Made by a program: the position numbers and the translations under genes
Notes under the pieces: generated by a model
What the model saw: the letters and a program-made list of their open reading frames with translations, nothing else
Database searches by the model: none
Told to the model about the DNA's origin: nothing
Shown: positions 8,665-19,086 of the stretch, in pieces
How positions within the stretch are numbered: position 1 is the first letter of the stretch
How the letters are laid out: each line of letters begins with the position of its first letter
Assembly (NCBI RefSeq): GCF_013812955.1
Contig: NZ_JACCSO010000100.1
Coordinates: 1 to 32,393, forward strand
Source: Nannocystis sp.
Lineage (GTDB): Bacteria; Myxococcota_A; Polyangia; Nannocystales; Nannocystaceae
Reading direction: 5' to 3'
DNA: 32,393 bases

Positions 8665-9720
8665 CTACTTGCCGCCTTTCTTGCCCTTGCCCTTGCCCTT
8701 GACCGGCTCCTCAGCGGCCGCGTTCAGCCCGGCGATCTCCGCCTCGATGAGCTTCTTCTGCTCGGCGTCGGCGGTCTCCTCTTCCGGGGTCAGCGGTCGC
8801 GGCGGCAGCGCGCAGCAGGGACCGGGCGGGTCCACCGGGCACGGCTTCTGCTCGTCGATGTCGCAGATCGCCCGCTGCTCTTTCCAGGCGGCCATCGTGT
8901 CCTCGCGGGCGAGGATCCGATTCAGGTTCTCCTGCGCGGTGTTCTTGGTCGGGTCGTCCCCGAAGCGGCGGGCGAGCTGCCGCTGCGTGTAAGCGATCGA
9001 GCGGTAGGTGAAGGCCTCGCGGAATCGGTGATCGATCTCCGTCGCCTTGTTGAGCAGCCCGATCACCTCGTTGGCGAGGGCGATGCGCTCCTCTTCGCTG
9101 TAGTTCGCGTTGTACTGCAGGCCGCTGTCCGGCTCCGGGTACAGCAGCTCGAGCTTGCGGATCGCCAGGCCGAGGAAGGCTCGCACCGATCCGGGGAAGT
9201 CGACCGTGCGCTTGACGAACCACTGATCGGCGTCCTTGGTGCGCCCGCATTTGTCGTACTGGCGAGCGATCACGCTGTACCAGCCCTCTTCCTTGGGCTC
9301 GGCGTTGTGCTTCTCCAGCCAGTGGCTCAGCAGGTCGTCGCAGCGCTCGTCGGCGTCGAGCAGCGCCAGGCGGTGCTCGAGGTAGGCGTTCTCGTCCGCC
9401 GGTGTGCGCTGCTCGAGGCGATCGAGCCAGGTCTTGAAGTCCGACAGGGCCATGTCGGTATAGAGTTTGCGATCGGCGACGCGGGTCGGGTCGCGCATCT
9501 TGAGCACGATGCTTTCGGCCGCGCAGGCCCGATTCCAGAACAGCGTGACGCCGTCGGGCTCGAGCTTGCTGGCCTCGTCGTACTTGGCGATGGCATCGAC
9601 GTATTTCCCATCATGATAGAGGGTGTTCCCCTCACGGATGAGATCGCGCGCGGCGATCTTGGTGCAGCCCGACATGAATGTCAGGGCACACGCGGCGACG
9701 ACGGCGAGAATCGGACGCAT
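8665..9720 (-). CDS. TPR-containing lipoprotein
   Basis: MRPILAVVAACALTFMSGCTKIAARD signal/lipobox; TPR-like LIREGNTLYHDGKYVDAIAKYDEASKLEPDGVTLFWNRA; K-rich C-terminus. The longer ORF start at 10092 reads through repetitive spacer. Confidence 0.8.
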   Translation of the reverse strand: MRPILAVVAACALTFMSGCTKIAARDLIREGNTLYHDGKYVDAIAKYDEASKLEPDGVTLFWNRACAAESIVLKMRDPTRVADRKLYTDMALSDFKTWLDRLEQRTPADENAYLEHRLALLDADERCDDLLSHWLEKHNAEPKEEGWYSVIARQYDKCGRTKDADQWFVKRTVDFPGSVRAFLGLAIRKLELLYPEPDSGLQYNANYSEEERIALANEVIGLLNKATEIDHRFREAFTYRSIAYTQRQLARRFGDDPTKNTAQENLNRILAREDTMAAWKEQRAICDIDEQKPCPVDPPGPCCALPPRPLTPEEETADAEQKKLIEAEIAGLNAAAEEPVKGKGKGKKGGK

Positions 9721-9820
9721 GGAGAGCGCCAGTGTACAGGGATGGCGGGCGAGTTCAAGACGCACGTGCGAGGGGCTGCCAGCGCCAGGGGACCTGCGAC
9801 CCCTGCCCGGCCCCTGCCCG

Positions 9821-9850
9821 ACCCGGCCCGACCCGGCCCGACCCGGCCCG
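9821..9850. repeat. 10-bp tandem repeat acccggcccg x3 (with degenerate upstream copies)
   Basis: Exact triplicate in the intergenic spacer. Confidence 0.9.
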
Positions 9851-9935
9851 CCGGGCTGTGACCGCCTCCTGAGGACCCCGCCCGGTCCACGAGCGAGGCC
9901 CGAACCGGACCTCCACGCCAGACAGTGTGGTGGGC

Positions 9936-9974
9936 CACGGATCCAGATCACGGATCCAGACCACGGATCCGGAG
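9936..9974. repeat. 13-bp tandem repeat cacggatccagaY, about 3 copies
   Basis: cacggatccagat cacggatccagac cacggatccggag. Confidence 0.85.
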
Positions 9975-10164
9975 CACGGCGCCAGACACCGACAGTCCCC
10001 AGCAGGCAGCCGTCAGGACCCTTCTGGCCGAGCACGGCCAGCGAACCAGAATACGCACGCCAGCAAACGACCGGACCAAAAGGCCCGACCAATGGACCGG
10101 ACCAGGTGCCGGCCGAGGTCGCTGTCGCAGGCCTTTCGGGTCTGATGCAGGTCCGGGTGAAGAT

Positions 10165-10186
10165 CTCCCGCTGCGACTCGCGGGAG
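10165..10186 (-). terminator. Possible hairpin terminator downstream of epmA
   Basis: Inverted repeat ctcccgc (10165-10171) / gcgggag (10180-10186), 8-nt loop, just 3' of the epmA stop; no T tract. Confidence 0.35.
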
Positions 10187-10194
10187 CCTCCTGT

Positions 10195-11229
10195 TCAGGC
10201 CGCGCCGAGTGCGACGGTGACGTCCGACAGGCGGCTGCGACCACAGGCCAGCATCACCAGGCGGTCGAGGCCGAGGGCGACTCCGGTACAGGCCGGCAGG
10301 CCCGGCGGCGCCGCCAGCTCGCCCAGGAATTCCTCGTCGAGCGGCAAAGCCGGCGAACCGAGGGCCTCGCGCAAGTTGTTGACGGCGACGAAGCGGGCGC
10401 GCTGTTCGCCCGCGTCGCGCAGCTCGAGGTAACCGTTGGCCAGCTCGACCCCGCCGACGTGCGACTCGAAGCGATGGGCGATGGCTCGACCGCCGCGCTC
10501 GCCTCGCCGCGACAGCGCCGCGAGGGCCCCCGGGAATTCACCGAGGTGCACGCCGACATCCACCTGTCCCATCAGCCAGGGGTCGAGATGGCGATCCGAC
10601 CACACCCCGAACAGACCGGTCCACGCGGCGAGGGTCCTCACCCCGGCATCCGGGCTCAGCAGCGGGCCCGGCCGACCGTCCCATACCGCCTCACGCAGCC
10701 CCTCCGGTAGGCGCTCGCGCAGCTGGCCGTCGTCCTCGTCGCCGCGCAGGTGCACGCCGGTGGTCGCCGCGAACACCTCGAAGAAGCTGTCGGATCGCCA
10801 GCGGCGGGGCGGCTGCAACGCCTCGCCCGCGGCCGCGAACACGCGCGCGACCAGCTCCTCGACATCACGCTCGAGCGCCTCGAGCGCCTCACCGAGGCGG
10901 TACCACTCGAGCAGATGAAACTCCTCGCTGTGGCGATCGCCGCGCTCGGCCTTGCGAAACACGTGCGACAGCTGGAAGATCGGGCCGCTCCCACGACACA
11001 GCAGGCGCTTCATCGCCAGCTCGGGGCTGGTCGCCAGGAAGCCCGGCGGCGCGGCGACCGGCTCGATGAACGGCTCGATCGCCGGGGCCTGGACCCGCAC
11101 CGGTGTGCTCACCTCGCGATGCACCTGCCCGCGCAGCTGCTCGCGCACCGCGGCGAGCACCGCATCCCAAACGGCGACGCGACGCTCGAAGGTCAGCGGC
11201 GCGCGGCGGCCACCGCTCATCGGGCTCAT
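10195..11229 (-). CDS. epmA: EF-P lysyl-lysine ligase-like protein (EpmA/PoxA/GenX, LysRS paralog without anticodon domain)
   Basis: Class II core motifs: FLATSPELAMKRLLCRGSGPIFQLSHVFRKAERGDRHSEEFHLLEWYR, ELANGYLELRDAGEQRARF, LPACTGVALGLDRLVMLACG; about 344 aa; next to efp. Confidence 0.9.
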   Translation of the reverse strand: MSPMSGGRRAPLTFERRVAVWDAVLAAVREQLRGQVHREVSTPVRVQAPAIEPFIEPVAAPPGFLATSPELAMKRLLCRGSGPIFQLSHVFRKAERGDRHSEEFHLLEWYRLGEALEALERDVEELVARVFAAAGEALQPPRRWRSDSFFEVFAATTGVHLRGDEDDGQLRERLPEGLREAVWDGRPGPLLSPDAGVRTLAAWTGLFGVWSDRHLDPWLMGQVDVGVHLGEFPGALAALSRRGERGGRAIAHRFESHVGGVELANGYLELRDAGEQRARFVAVNNLREALGSPALPLDEEFLGELAAPPGLPACTGVALGLDRLVMLACGRSRLSDVTVALGAA

Positions 11230-11789
11230 CAGGTGTTGACGCGCTCGATGTACTCGCCGGTCCGCGTGTCGATCTTGACGCGCTCGCCTTCCTTGACGAA
11301 CAGCGGGACCTGCAGCCGGTAGCCGGTCTCGAGCGTCGCCATCTTGGTCGGGTTGTTGGCCGAGTCGCCCTTCACGCCGGGCTCGGACTCGACGATCTTC
11401 ATGACGATGTGGCTCGGCAGCGTCACGCCGACCGGGCGGTTGTTATAGAAGAGCACCTCGACCTCGAGCTGCTCGAACAGGAAGTTGCTGTCGTCGCCGA
11501 CCAGGTCGGAGCTCAGCTCGACCTGCTCGTAGTTCTCGCTGTTCATGAAGGTGTAGCTGCCACCGGCCGAGAACAGGAACTGCATCCGGTGCGACTCGAC
11601 GTTGGCCGCCTCGAGGCGCTCGCCCGAGCGCCAGGTGCGGTCGATGGTCGCGCCCGTGATCATGTTCTTGAGCCGGCACTTGTAGAGCCCCTGGCCCTTA
11701 CCCGGCTTCACGAATTGAAAGTCGGTGACCACGTAGGGGTGGCCGTCCATCTGGAGCTTGGCGTTCTTGCGGAGTTCGGAGACGTCCAT
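11229..11789 (-). CDS. efp: Translation elongation factor P
   Basis: DVSELRKNAKLQMDGHPYVVTDFQFVKPGKGQGLYKCRLKNMITG...; conserved PGKGQ tip lysine; C-terminal VPLFVKEGERVKIDTRTGEYIERV. Confidence 0.96.
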   Translation of the reverse strand: MDVSELRKNAKLQMDGHPYVVTDFQFVKPGKGQGLYKCRLKNMITGATIDRTWRSGERLEAANVESHRMQFLFSAGGSYTFMNSENYEQVELSSDLVGDDSNFLFEQLEVEVLFYNNRPVGVTLPSHIVMKIVESEPGVKGDSANNPTKMATLETGYRLQVPLFVKEGERVKIDTRTGEYIERVNT

Positions 11790-12223
11790 GGGCTTCCTTG
11801 GTTACCGCGGGGCGCGCCAATCCTGGTCGCAGCCGAGCGCGGTAGTCATCGCGGCAGCGTGGGTATGCCCTCCGGGCCCTCGCTGTCAACGCCCCTCCCA
11901 CTGGGGCAAGGTCGCGCGAAGTCTCGTCAGGAGATCGCGCCCTCGACTCCGTCCGACTCGGCCCGGCTTCGTCGTGCTCCAGCGCCAGGCGCGCGAACGC
12001 GCCGATTTCCCCATTGTAGCGCGCGGAGCGGGTCTGCTGCCTCCCCGGGCCCAATTGGGATTTTGTCCATGTTTTATTTGCACAATTTTACACGGTGAAA
12101 CTGCCCGCAAAAGCCATTGCAAACCACGGCAGCCGATGAAAATTGTCGCGTAAAACCGGTGACGAGGGGCGTTTGTTGTGGCAATGTGCCGCCGCGGCCT
12201 TTCACCAAGGTTGACCGGAAAAC
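11790..12223. promoter_or_regulatory. Divergent intergenic region between efp (-) and the rrf2-cys operon (+), with an AT-rich core at about 12060-12160
   Basis: Divergent gene starts; locally AT-rich in a GC-rich context; spaced inverted octamers acaatttt (12082-12089) and aaaattgt (12139-12146). Confidence 0.5.
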
Positions 12224-12640
12224 ATGCAACTTACGACCAAGGCACGATACGGTCTGCGCGCTCTTTGCCATGTGGCTCACCGGGGATATGCCTCTGCCCA
12301 CGTCATCGCGGAGCAGCAGGCGATTCCCTCGCGGTATCTGGAAGAAATCATCGGGGAGCTCCGCAAGGCGGGCTTCGTGGTCGGCAAACGCGGACCGCGC
12401 GGCGGGTACAAACTCGCGCGTCCGGCCGCCGACATCGCCGTGGCCGAGGTGCTTCAGGCGCTCTCGACGCCCGCCAATGGTGTGACCACGACGGGCGATC
12501 CCCAGGACGAGATCACGCGAATGGCCGAGCGATCGGTCGACGCCCGCTTCGAGGCCGCGGTCGGCCAGCTCAGCCTCGAGCAGCTGCTGGGCGAGGCGCG
12601 TGAGAACCATCGCCGTCGCGCTCCCGACCTCGTCATCTGA
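12224..12640 (+). CDS. Rrf2-family transcriptional regulator (CymR-like, lacks the Fe-S cysteine cluster)
   Basis: MQLTTKARYGLRALCHVAHRG...IPSRYLEEIIGELRKAGFVVGKRGPRGGYKLARPAADI; winged HTH typical of Rrf2; only one Cys. Confidence 0.92.
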   Translation: MQLTTKARYGLRALCHVAHRGYASAHVIAEQQAIPSRYLEEIIGELRKAGFVVGKRGPRGGYKLARPAADIAVAEVLQALSTPANGVTTTGDPQDEITRMAERSVDARFEAAVGQLSLEQLLGEARENHRRRAPDLVI

Positions 12641-12641
12641 T

Positions 12642-12689
12642 CGTTCGGCCTGACGCTCGTTCGGCCTGATGCTCGTTCGATCTGAAGGT
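12642..12689. repeat. 16-bp tandem repeat cgttcggcctgaYgct, about 3 copies, between rrf2 and cysK
   Basis: cgttcggcctgacgct / cgttcggcctgatgct / cgttcgatctgaaggt. Confidence 0.85.
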
Positions 12690-12701
12690 CTCGGATCCCC
12701 C

Positions 12702-13651
<950 letters not shown>

Positions 13652-13655
<4 letters not shown>

Positions 13656-14329
13656 GCGACGGCGCACACTTCCTCGTCCTCGGCGCCGGTGGTCTCGGCT
13701 GTCCAGCCCTGCTCGGCCTGCTCGCCGGCGGCGCCACGTCGCTCACGATCGTCGACCACGACGTCGTCGACGCCACCAACCTCCACCGCCAGGTCCTCTA
13801 CACCACCGCCGACGTCGGCATGGCCAAGGTCGAGGCCGCGAGTTTTCGCCTGCGCGGCCGCCAGCCCGCGCTCGTGGTCCAGCCGCTGCGCCTGCGCATC
13901 GACGCCGACAACCTCGGCCCGCTGCTCGCCGCCCAGCCGGCCGGCACGATCGTGCTCGAGTGCTCCGATCAGCCCACGCTCAAGTTCCTGGTCAACGACG
14001 CCTGCCTCGCGCACGGCCTGCCGCTGGTGCTCGCCGGGGTCCAGCGCTGGCGCGGCCAGGTGCAGGCGGTGGTGCGCGGCCATGCCTGCCTGCGCTGCAT
14101 GTTCGAGGCCCCTCCGCCGCCCGAGCTGGCCGAGTCGTGCAGCGCGGTCGGGGTGATGGGCACCGCCGCCGGCCTGCTCGGCTACTGGATGGCCCACCTC
14201 GCCTTCGCCCTGCGCGCGGGATCGGACTGCGCCGGCGAGCTGTGGGCGATCGACGCCCGCAGCCTCGAACCACAGGTGCTGCGTCCAAAGCCCCGTCCAG
14301 GCTGCCCGGCGTGCGCCAGCGCCCGTTGA
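13652..14329 (+). CDS. ThiF/MoeB/HesA-family adenylyltransferase, probable non-ATG start
   Basis: HFLVLGAGGLGCPALLGLLAGGATSLTIVDHDVVDATNLHRQVLYTTADVGMAKVEAA; CLRC...CPAC zinc cysteines; ESCSAVGVMGTAAG. The Rossmann region begins upstream of the first ATG (13820). Confidence 0.88.
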
Positions 14330-14432
14330 ACCATGTCCCGCATGGTCCGCGTGACCCGGCGCAGAGTCCGCCAGTTGTCGGTCCAGCTTGCGAATGAAGC
14401 CGTCCTTGTTCACTATCCTGGACGGAATTTCC

Positions 14433-14705
14433 ATGGCAACGATCCGCATCCCGACCCCGCTTCGCAAGTACACCCAGGGCCAAGAAGAGGTGCAAGTCAC
14501 CGGAGACACCGTTGCGGCGGTGCTCGCGGCGCTCGAGCAGAGCGCGCCCGGCATTCGTGAGCGCATCTTCGACGACGCCGGCAAGGTCCGCCGCTTCGTC
14601 AACGTCTTCGTCGGCGAGGAGGACATTCGCTTCCTCGACAACCTGCAGACCCCGGTCGCCGAGCGCGACGAGATCAGCATCGTGCCCGCGATCGCCGGCG
14701 GCTGA
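14433..14705 (+). CDS. MoaD/ThiS/CysO-like sulfur carrier protein
   Basis: [36 protein letters not shown]...[38 protein letters not shown]; beta-grasp pattern ending in Gly-Gly. Confidence 0.93.
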   Translation: MATIRIPTPLRKYTQGQEEVQVTGDTVAAVLAALEQSAPGIRERIFDDAGKVRRFVNVFVGEEDIRFLDNLQTPVAERDEISIVPAIAGG

Positions 14706-14711
14706 GCGGTC

Positions 14712-15665
14712 ATGACTGCGCCGCTGCGCCAGCCCCGGCTCCGCGCCGGGGACCTCACGGAACTCGTCGGCAACACCCCGCTGATGCGGCTGCACCACAT
14801 CGAGCGCGGCTGCCCCGGCGTCGAGCTGTGGGCCAAGTGCGAGTTCACCAACCCCGCGGGCTCCGTCAAGGATCGCGCGGCGCTGCGGATCATCCAGGAG
14901 GCGCGGGCCGCCGGCCTGCTGCGTCCGGGCATGCGCCTGATCGACAGCACCAGCGGCAACACCGGCATCGCCTACGCGATGGTCGGTGCGGCGCTCGGCG
15001 TGCCGATCACCCTGGTGATGCCCGAGAACGTCAGCGTGCCGCGCAAGCAGGTCGCCACCGCCTACGGGGTCGAGATCATCTACTCGAGCCCGATGGAGGG
15101 CAGCGACGGCGCGATCCTCCTCGCCAAGCGCCTCGTCGACCTGCACCCCGAGCGCTACTGGTACGCCGACCAGTACTCGAACCCCAACAACTGGCTCGCC
15201 CACTACCATGGCACCGGCCCCGAGATCTGGGCGCAGACCAACGGCCGCGTGACCCACTTCGTCACCGGCATCGGCACCAGCGGCACCGTGATGGGCACCT
15301 CGCGGCGACTGCACGAGCTCGGCCCGCAGGTCCGTTGCATCGGCATGCAGCCCGACGACGCCATGCACGGCCTCGAGGGCATGAAGCACCTCCCGAGCAG
15401 CATCGTGCCGCACATCTACGACGAGTCCGTGCTCGACGAGACGATGTGGATGTCGACCGAGGAGGGCTGGGACATGGCCGAGCGCCTGGCCCACGAGGAG
15501 GGCCTGATGGTCGGCCACTCCTCGGGCGGCAACGTCGCCGCGGCGCTGCGGGTCGGCAAGGCCCTCGCCGCCGAAGACAAGCCCGGGGTCGTCGTCACCA
15601 TCCTCTGCGACCGCGGCGACCGCTACTTCCTCCCCCTCAAGTGGGAGAAGCACTACCTCTGGTGA
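14712..15665 (+). CDS. cysM: PLP-dependent cysteine synthase B-type protein (CysM-like)
   Basis: LTELVGNTPLMRLHHIE, NPAGSVKDRAALRII, STSGNTGIAYAMV, GIGTSGTVMGTSRRL, HSSGGNVAAAL; directly follows the CysO-like gene. Confidence 0.92.
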   Translation: MTAPLRQPRLRAGDLTELVGNTPLMRLHHIERGCPGVELWAKCEFTNPAGSVKDRAALRIIQEARAAGLLRPGMRLIDSTSGNTGIAYAMVGAALGVPITLVMPENVSVPRKQVATAYGVEIIYSSPMEGSDGAILLAKRLVDLHPERYWYADQYSNPNNWLAHYHGTGPEIWAQTNGRVTHFVTGIGTSGTVMGTSRRLHELGPQVRCIGMQPDDAMHGLEGMKHLPSSIVPHIYDESVLDETMWMSTEEGWDMAERLAHEEGLMVGHSSGGNVAAALRVGKALAAEDKPGVVVTILCDRGDRYFLPLKWEKHYLW

Positions 15666-15670
15666 TCCCC

Positions 15671-16147
15671 ATGTCCGACGCCGACCCCGCCATCCCCGCC
15701 GCCCTGCTCGCCAGGATCTACGCCCAGGCCCGTGCCGAGTTCCCGAGCGAGTGCTGCGGGTATCTGCGCGGCCGCGGCGAGACCATGCGCCTGGTCCAGT
15801 GCAAGAACTTCCAGGACCGCTTGCACGCCGTCGACCCCGAGTCCTACCCGCGCACCTCGGCCAACGGCTACAACTTCGGCGGCCGCGAGCAGATCGACTT
15901 CGCCAACAGCTTCGACGCCGCCGACCCGCCGACGATCATCTATCACTCGCACCCGCGGGTCGGCGCGTACTTCTCGGCCGAGGACGAGGCCGCCGCGCTC
16001 GGTGCCGGCTGGAGCGTCGACTACCTGGTGGTCGACGCCCAGGACGACGCGATCCGCGAGGCCGTGCTGTTTCGCCGCGACCCCGCCGCTGCCCCCGGCA
16101 GCCCCGCCTTCGTGGCGATCGCCCGCTTCCCCGGCGAGGCGGTCTAG
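15671..16147 (+). CDS. JAMM/MPN (Mov34/PAD-1) metalloprotease, Mec+-like
   Basis: FPSECCGYLRG ... IIYHSHPRVGAYFSAEDEAAA = E + HxHPx7SxxD JAMM zinc motif; next to CysO and CysM. Confidence 0.92.
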   Translation: MSDADPAIPAALLARIYAQARAEFPSECCGYLRGRGETMRLVQCKNFQDRLHAVDPESYPRTSANGYNFGGREQIDFANSFDAADPPTIIYHSHPRVGAYFSAEDEAAALGAGWSVDYLVVDAQDDAIREAVLFRRDPAAAPGSPAFVAIARFPGEAV

Positions 16148-16150
16148 CCC

Positions 16151-16786
16151 ATGCTCGCGGTCCTGCTCGCGCTCGCGTCCGTGCTCCCCGCGCCGGCCAC
16201 GGACACGCCGAGCAAGAAGGACCGCTACCTGCAGGACAAGCAGGCCGCCGCGCCGCCGGCGAGCGAGTGCTGCAGCGCCGGCCTGCACCTGCCCGAGCGC
16301 AGCTGCCGGGTCGATCCAACCTGCCGTGCGCCGGCCCGCGCCGGCGACGTGGCGGCGCAAGTCGTGCTCGTGCGCAACCTCTGGACCGAGGAGCGCATGC
16401 CCTGGACCGGCCCGGTCGTGCTCGACCGCGAGGTCCTCGGCAGCTTCCTGCGCTGTCACGCGACCGATCTGCCGGGTGAGCACCCGCGCGAGCTGGTCGC
16501 CCGCGTGCTCGACACCGCGGCGAAGTTCGGCGCCCACCGGGTCGACATCGTCAGCGGCTATCGCAACGCCAAGTACAACCTCGGCCTGGCGAAGAAGGGC
16601 CGCGAGGTCTCGCGCGACAGCCAGCACACCCGCAGCCAGGCGATCGACTTCAGCCTGCCCGGCGTCGACACCGAGCGTGTGTACAAGCACCTGCTCAAGG
16701 TCCACCCCGGCGGCGTCGGCTACTACCCGATCAGCAGCTTCGTGCACGTCGACACCGGCAAGCGCCGGACCTGGCGCGGCACCTGA
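16151..16786 (+). CDS. DUF882/YcbK-like (peptidase M15_2-type) exported protein
   Basis: N-terminal hydrophobic segment; VDIVSGYRNAKYNLGLAKKGREVSRDSQHTRSQAIDFSLPGV...GGVGYYPISSFVHVDTGKRRTW. Confidence 0.85.
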   Translation: MLAVLLALASVLPAPATDTPSKKDRYLQDKQAAAPPASECCSAGLHLPERSCRVDPTCRAPARAGDVAAQVVLVRNLWTEERMPWTGPVVLDREVLGSFLRCHATDLPGEHPRELVARVLDTAAKFGAHRVDIVSGYRNAKYNLGLAKKGREVSRDSQHTRSQAIDFSLPGVDTERVYKHLLKVHPGGVGYYPISSFVHVDTGKRRTWRGT

Positions 16787-16843
16787 GCCGTTCCACCCTG
16801 GCCCGTGGGGTCGAGCCACCTGATGGACGCGACCAACGAGGTG

Positions 16844-16995
<152 letters not shown>

Positions 16996-17042
16996 ATGGG
17001 AGCGATACATACTCCAGCCGCGCCCTCCGGTCCACCGCGACC

Positions 17043-17723
17043 TTATGTGAGCAGCACCGGCAGCGCCGCCAGCAGCCGGCGGACCGCCTGACCGCGGTGT
17101 GAGCGGGCGTGCTTCTCCTCCGGAGCGAGCTCGGCCACTGACCTGGCCCCGTCCGGACCGCCCAGCCCCGGGATCCAGAAGTGCGGATCGTAGCCAAAAC
17201 CGCCGGTGCCGGCCCGCGCCCGGCGGATCTCCCCGTCCCAGCGACCGACGAAGATCCCGAGATCGACCTCGGAGGGCTCGGCGCCGGGCAAGCTCGGCAG
17301 CGGCGCCCCGTCGACCCGGGTCAGCGCCAGCAGGCACACGTAATGGGCCGGCGAGCGCTCGAGGCCGCGGGCGGCCAATTCGGCGAGCAGATGGGCGTTG
17401 TTGGCCGCGTCGTCGGCCTGCGGCCCCGCGAACACCGCCGAGTCCACGCCCGGCCGGCCGTCCAGCGCGTCGACGCACACGCCCGAGTCGTCCGCGAGCA
17501 CCAGGGTGGCGCCGAGTTCGCCGCGCCCCGCCAGCCAGCGAGCGATCCCCCGGGCCTTGAGGGTCGCGTGCTTCAAAAAGCTGTCCTGGTCCTCGACGAT
17601 CGCCGGCGCCGGACCCAGCGCCTGCGCCGCGTACACCGTCATCGGTAGGCCGGCGGCCGCGAGGATCGCCGCCATCTCCTCGACTTTGTGCGGGTTGGCA
17701 GTCGCCAGCACCAGGCGTCTCAC
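17043..17723 (-). CDS. rdgB: RdgB/HAM1 XTP/dITP diphosphatase
   Basis: [82 protein letters not shown] start at 17723 overlaps the rph stop (GTGA). Confidence 0.94.
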   Translation of the reverse strand: MRRLVLATANPHKVEEMAAILAAAGLPMTVYAAQALGPAPAIVEDQDSFLKHATLKARGIARWLAGRGELGATLVLADDSGVCVDALDGRPGVDSAVFAGPQADDAANNAHLLAELAARGLERSPAHYVCLLALTRVDGAPLPSLPGAEPSEVDLGIFVGRWDGEIRRARAGTGGFGYDPHFWIPGLGGPDGARSVAELAPEEKHARSHRGQAVRRLLAALPVLLT

Positions 17724-18460
17724 TCGCCGCCTCCGCTGGCCCGCAACGCGGCCTGCTGCGCCTCGCACAGGCGCCGGATCCCGCCCTCCGCGAGGTCGAG
17801 CATGGCGTTGAGGTCGGTGCGCGAGAAGCTGCCGCGCTCGCCTGTGCCCTGAACCTCGACCAGCCCGCCGCCGGCCTGCATCACGACGTTCAGGTCGACC
17901 CCCGCGCGGCTGTCCTCCGAGTACGAGAGGTCGAGCAAGGGGACCGCGCCGGTGCCATCGAGCAGCTGGACCATGCCGACCGAGACCGCCGCGACCGGCG
18001 TGAGCCGCGGGTCCTCGGCGAGCGCGCCCTGCCGCAGCAGCGCACGCACGGCCAGGGCCAGGGCCACGAAGCCGCCGGTGATCGCCGCGGTGCGGGTGCC
18101 ACCGTCGGCCTCGATCACGTCGCAGTCGACGACCAGGGAGATCGGACCCGCGACGCCGACCAGGCCCTCGAGGTTGACGGCCGCGCGCAACGAGCGCCCG
18201 ATCAGCCGCTGGATCTCCTTGTCGCGTCCGCTGGCCTCGCGACGACCGCGTGGGCGCACGGCCCCGGGCAGCATCGCGTACTCCGCCGTCACCCAGCCGC
18301 CGCGCGTCAACCAGCCCGGCGCCTTGGCCTCCTGGCTCGCGGTGCAGATCACCCGGGTGCGGCCCGCGGTGACCAGGGCCGAGCCCAGGGCCGAGCCGAT
18401 GAAGCCAGCCTCGATGTTAAAAGGTCGGAGCTGGTCCGCACTGCGGCCGTCGATGCGCAT
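17720..18460 (-). CDS. rph: Ribonuclease PH
   Basis: [97 protein letters not shown]. Confidence 0.96.
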   Translation of the reverse strand: MRIDGRSADQLRPFNIEAGFIGSALGSALVTAGRTRVICTASQEAKAPGWLTRGGWVTAEYAMLPGAVRPRGRREASGRDKEIQRLIGRSLRAAVNLEGLVGVAGPISLVVDCDVIEADGGTRTAAITGGFVALALAVRALLRQGALAEDPRLTPVAAVSVGMVQLLDGTGAVPLLDLSYSEDSRAGVDLNVVMQAGGGLVEVQGTGERGSFSRTDLNAMLDLAEGGIRRLCEAQQAALRASGGGE

Positions 18461-18512
18461 GGCCGGCAACCTAGCAGCCCGGCACTCTGCCCGCGAGCGG
18501 GTTAAATTAGAC

Positions 18513-18542
18513 GAGGCGAGATGCCCGTGGACATCCCGCCTC
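18513..18542 (-). terminator. Possible terminator hairpin 3' of the small lipoprotein
   Basis: gaggcgagatg (18513-18523) / catcccgcctc (18532-18542), 11-bp stem with one mismatch; T-rich gtctaatttaac follows on the minus strand. Confidence 0.5.
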
Positions 18543-18587
18543 TCTTGCTTGGTGTTCGTCGTACCGATGGGCTGTTCAGCCCGTCGT

Positions 18588-18842
18588 CTAGTGGGCCGGC
18601 GCGGCCGGGGCAGCCGGGGCAGCCGGGTCGGCAGCGGCGGCGGGCGGAGCAGCCGGCTCGTCCGACTTGGCTTCGACCGTCTTCTCGTCGGTCTTTACCT
18701 CGGTCTTGGTACCGTCGGGCTTGATCTCGGTCTTCTCGGTCTTCTTCTCCTCGACCTTTTTGGTGGTATCACCGCCGCAAGCCGGGGTCATGAGGGTGAC
18801 GGCGGTGAGCGCCGAAAACAGGAACTTGGTGTTGAGCTTCAT
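18588..18842 (-). CDS. Small low-complexity lipoprotein (KT/E-rich, Ala-Pro tail)
   Basis: [84 protein letters not shown]; signal peptide with PACG lipobox. Confidence 0.75.
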   Translation of the reverse strand: MKLNTKFLFSALTAVTLMTPACGGDTTKKVEEKKTEKTEIKPDGTKTEVKTDEKTVEAKSDEPAAPPAAAADPAAPAAPAAPAH

Positions 18843-19086
18843 GGACAGAAATCTCCTACGAGCCTGGATCGGGTTGATCGAGTCGTGATGGCGACTTTAG
18901 TCCAAGTCCCGGGAGTCCAGCAATGATCCCGACAATCCCCGACAGCGTGAAATGCGCCGAGGCATTCCCGGGGCGGCGCGCGGGGATGCCCGGGCTCCCG
19001 CGAAGTCGCCCGGGCGTGCTCGCGTGGGAAAGCTCCGGTCGGCGCCGCGGCCAGTTCGGCCGCATCCGCCCCTAAACTCGGCGGCC

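Noticed and set aside
7040-8992. 650-aa plus-strand ORF
   Set aside because: Antisense to exbB/tonB-like genes, which have convincing motifs; low-complexity H/D/R-rich shadow translation.
8665-10092. N-terminal extension of the TPR lipoprotein ORF up to 10092
   Set aside because: Extension translates tandem-repeat spacer; a clear signal peptide/lipobox starts at 9720.
12082-12146. Defined Rrf2 operator from acaatttt/aaaattgt octamers
   Set aside because: Short AT-rich inverted octamers 49 bp apart are not sufficient evidence; kept only as part of a generic divergent regulatory region.
13992-15653. 553-aa minus-strand ORF across thiF/cysO/cysM
   Set aside because: Antisense shadow of well-supported plus-strand coding genes.
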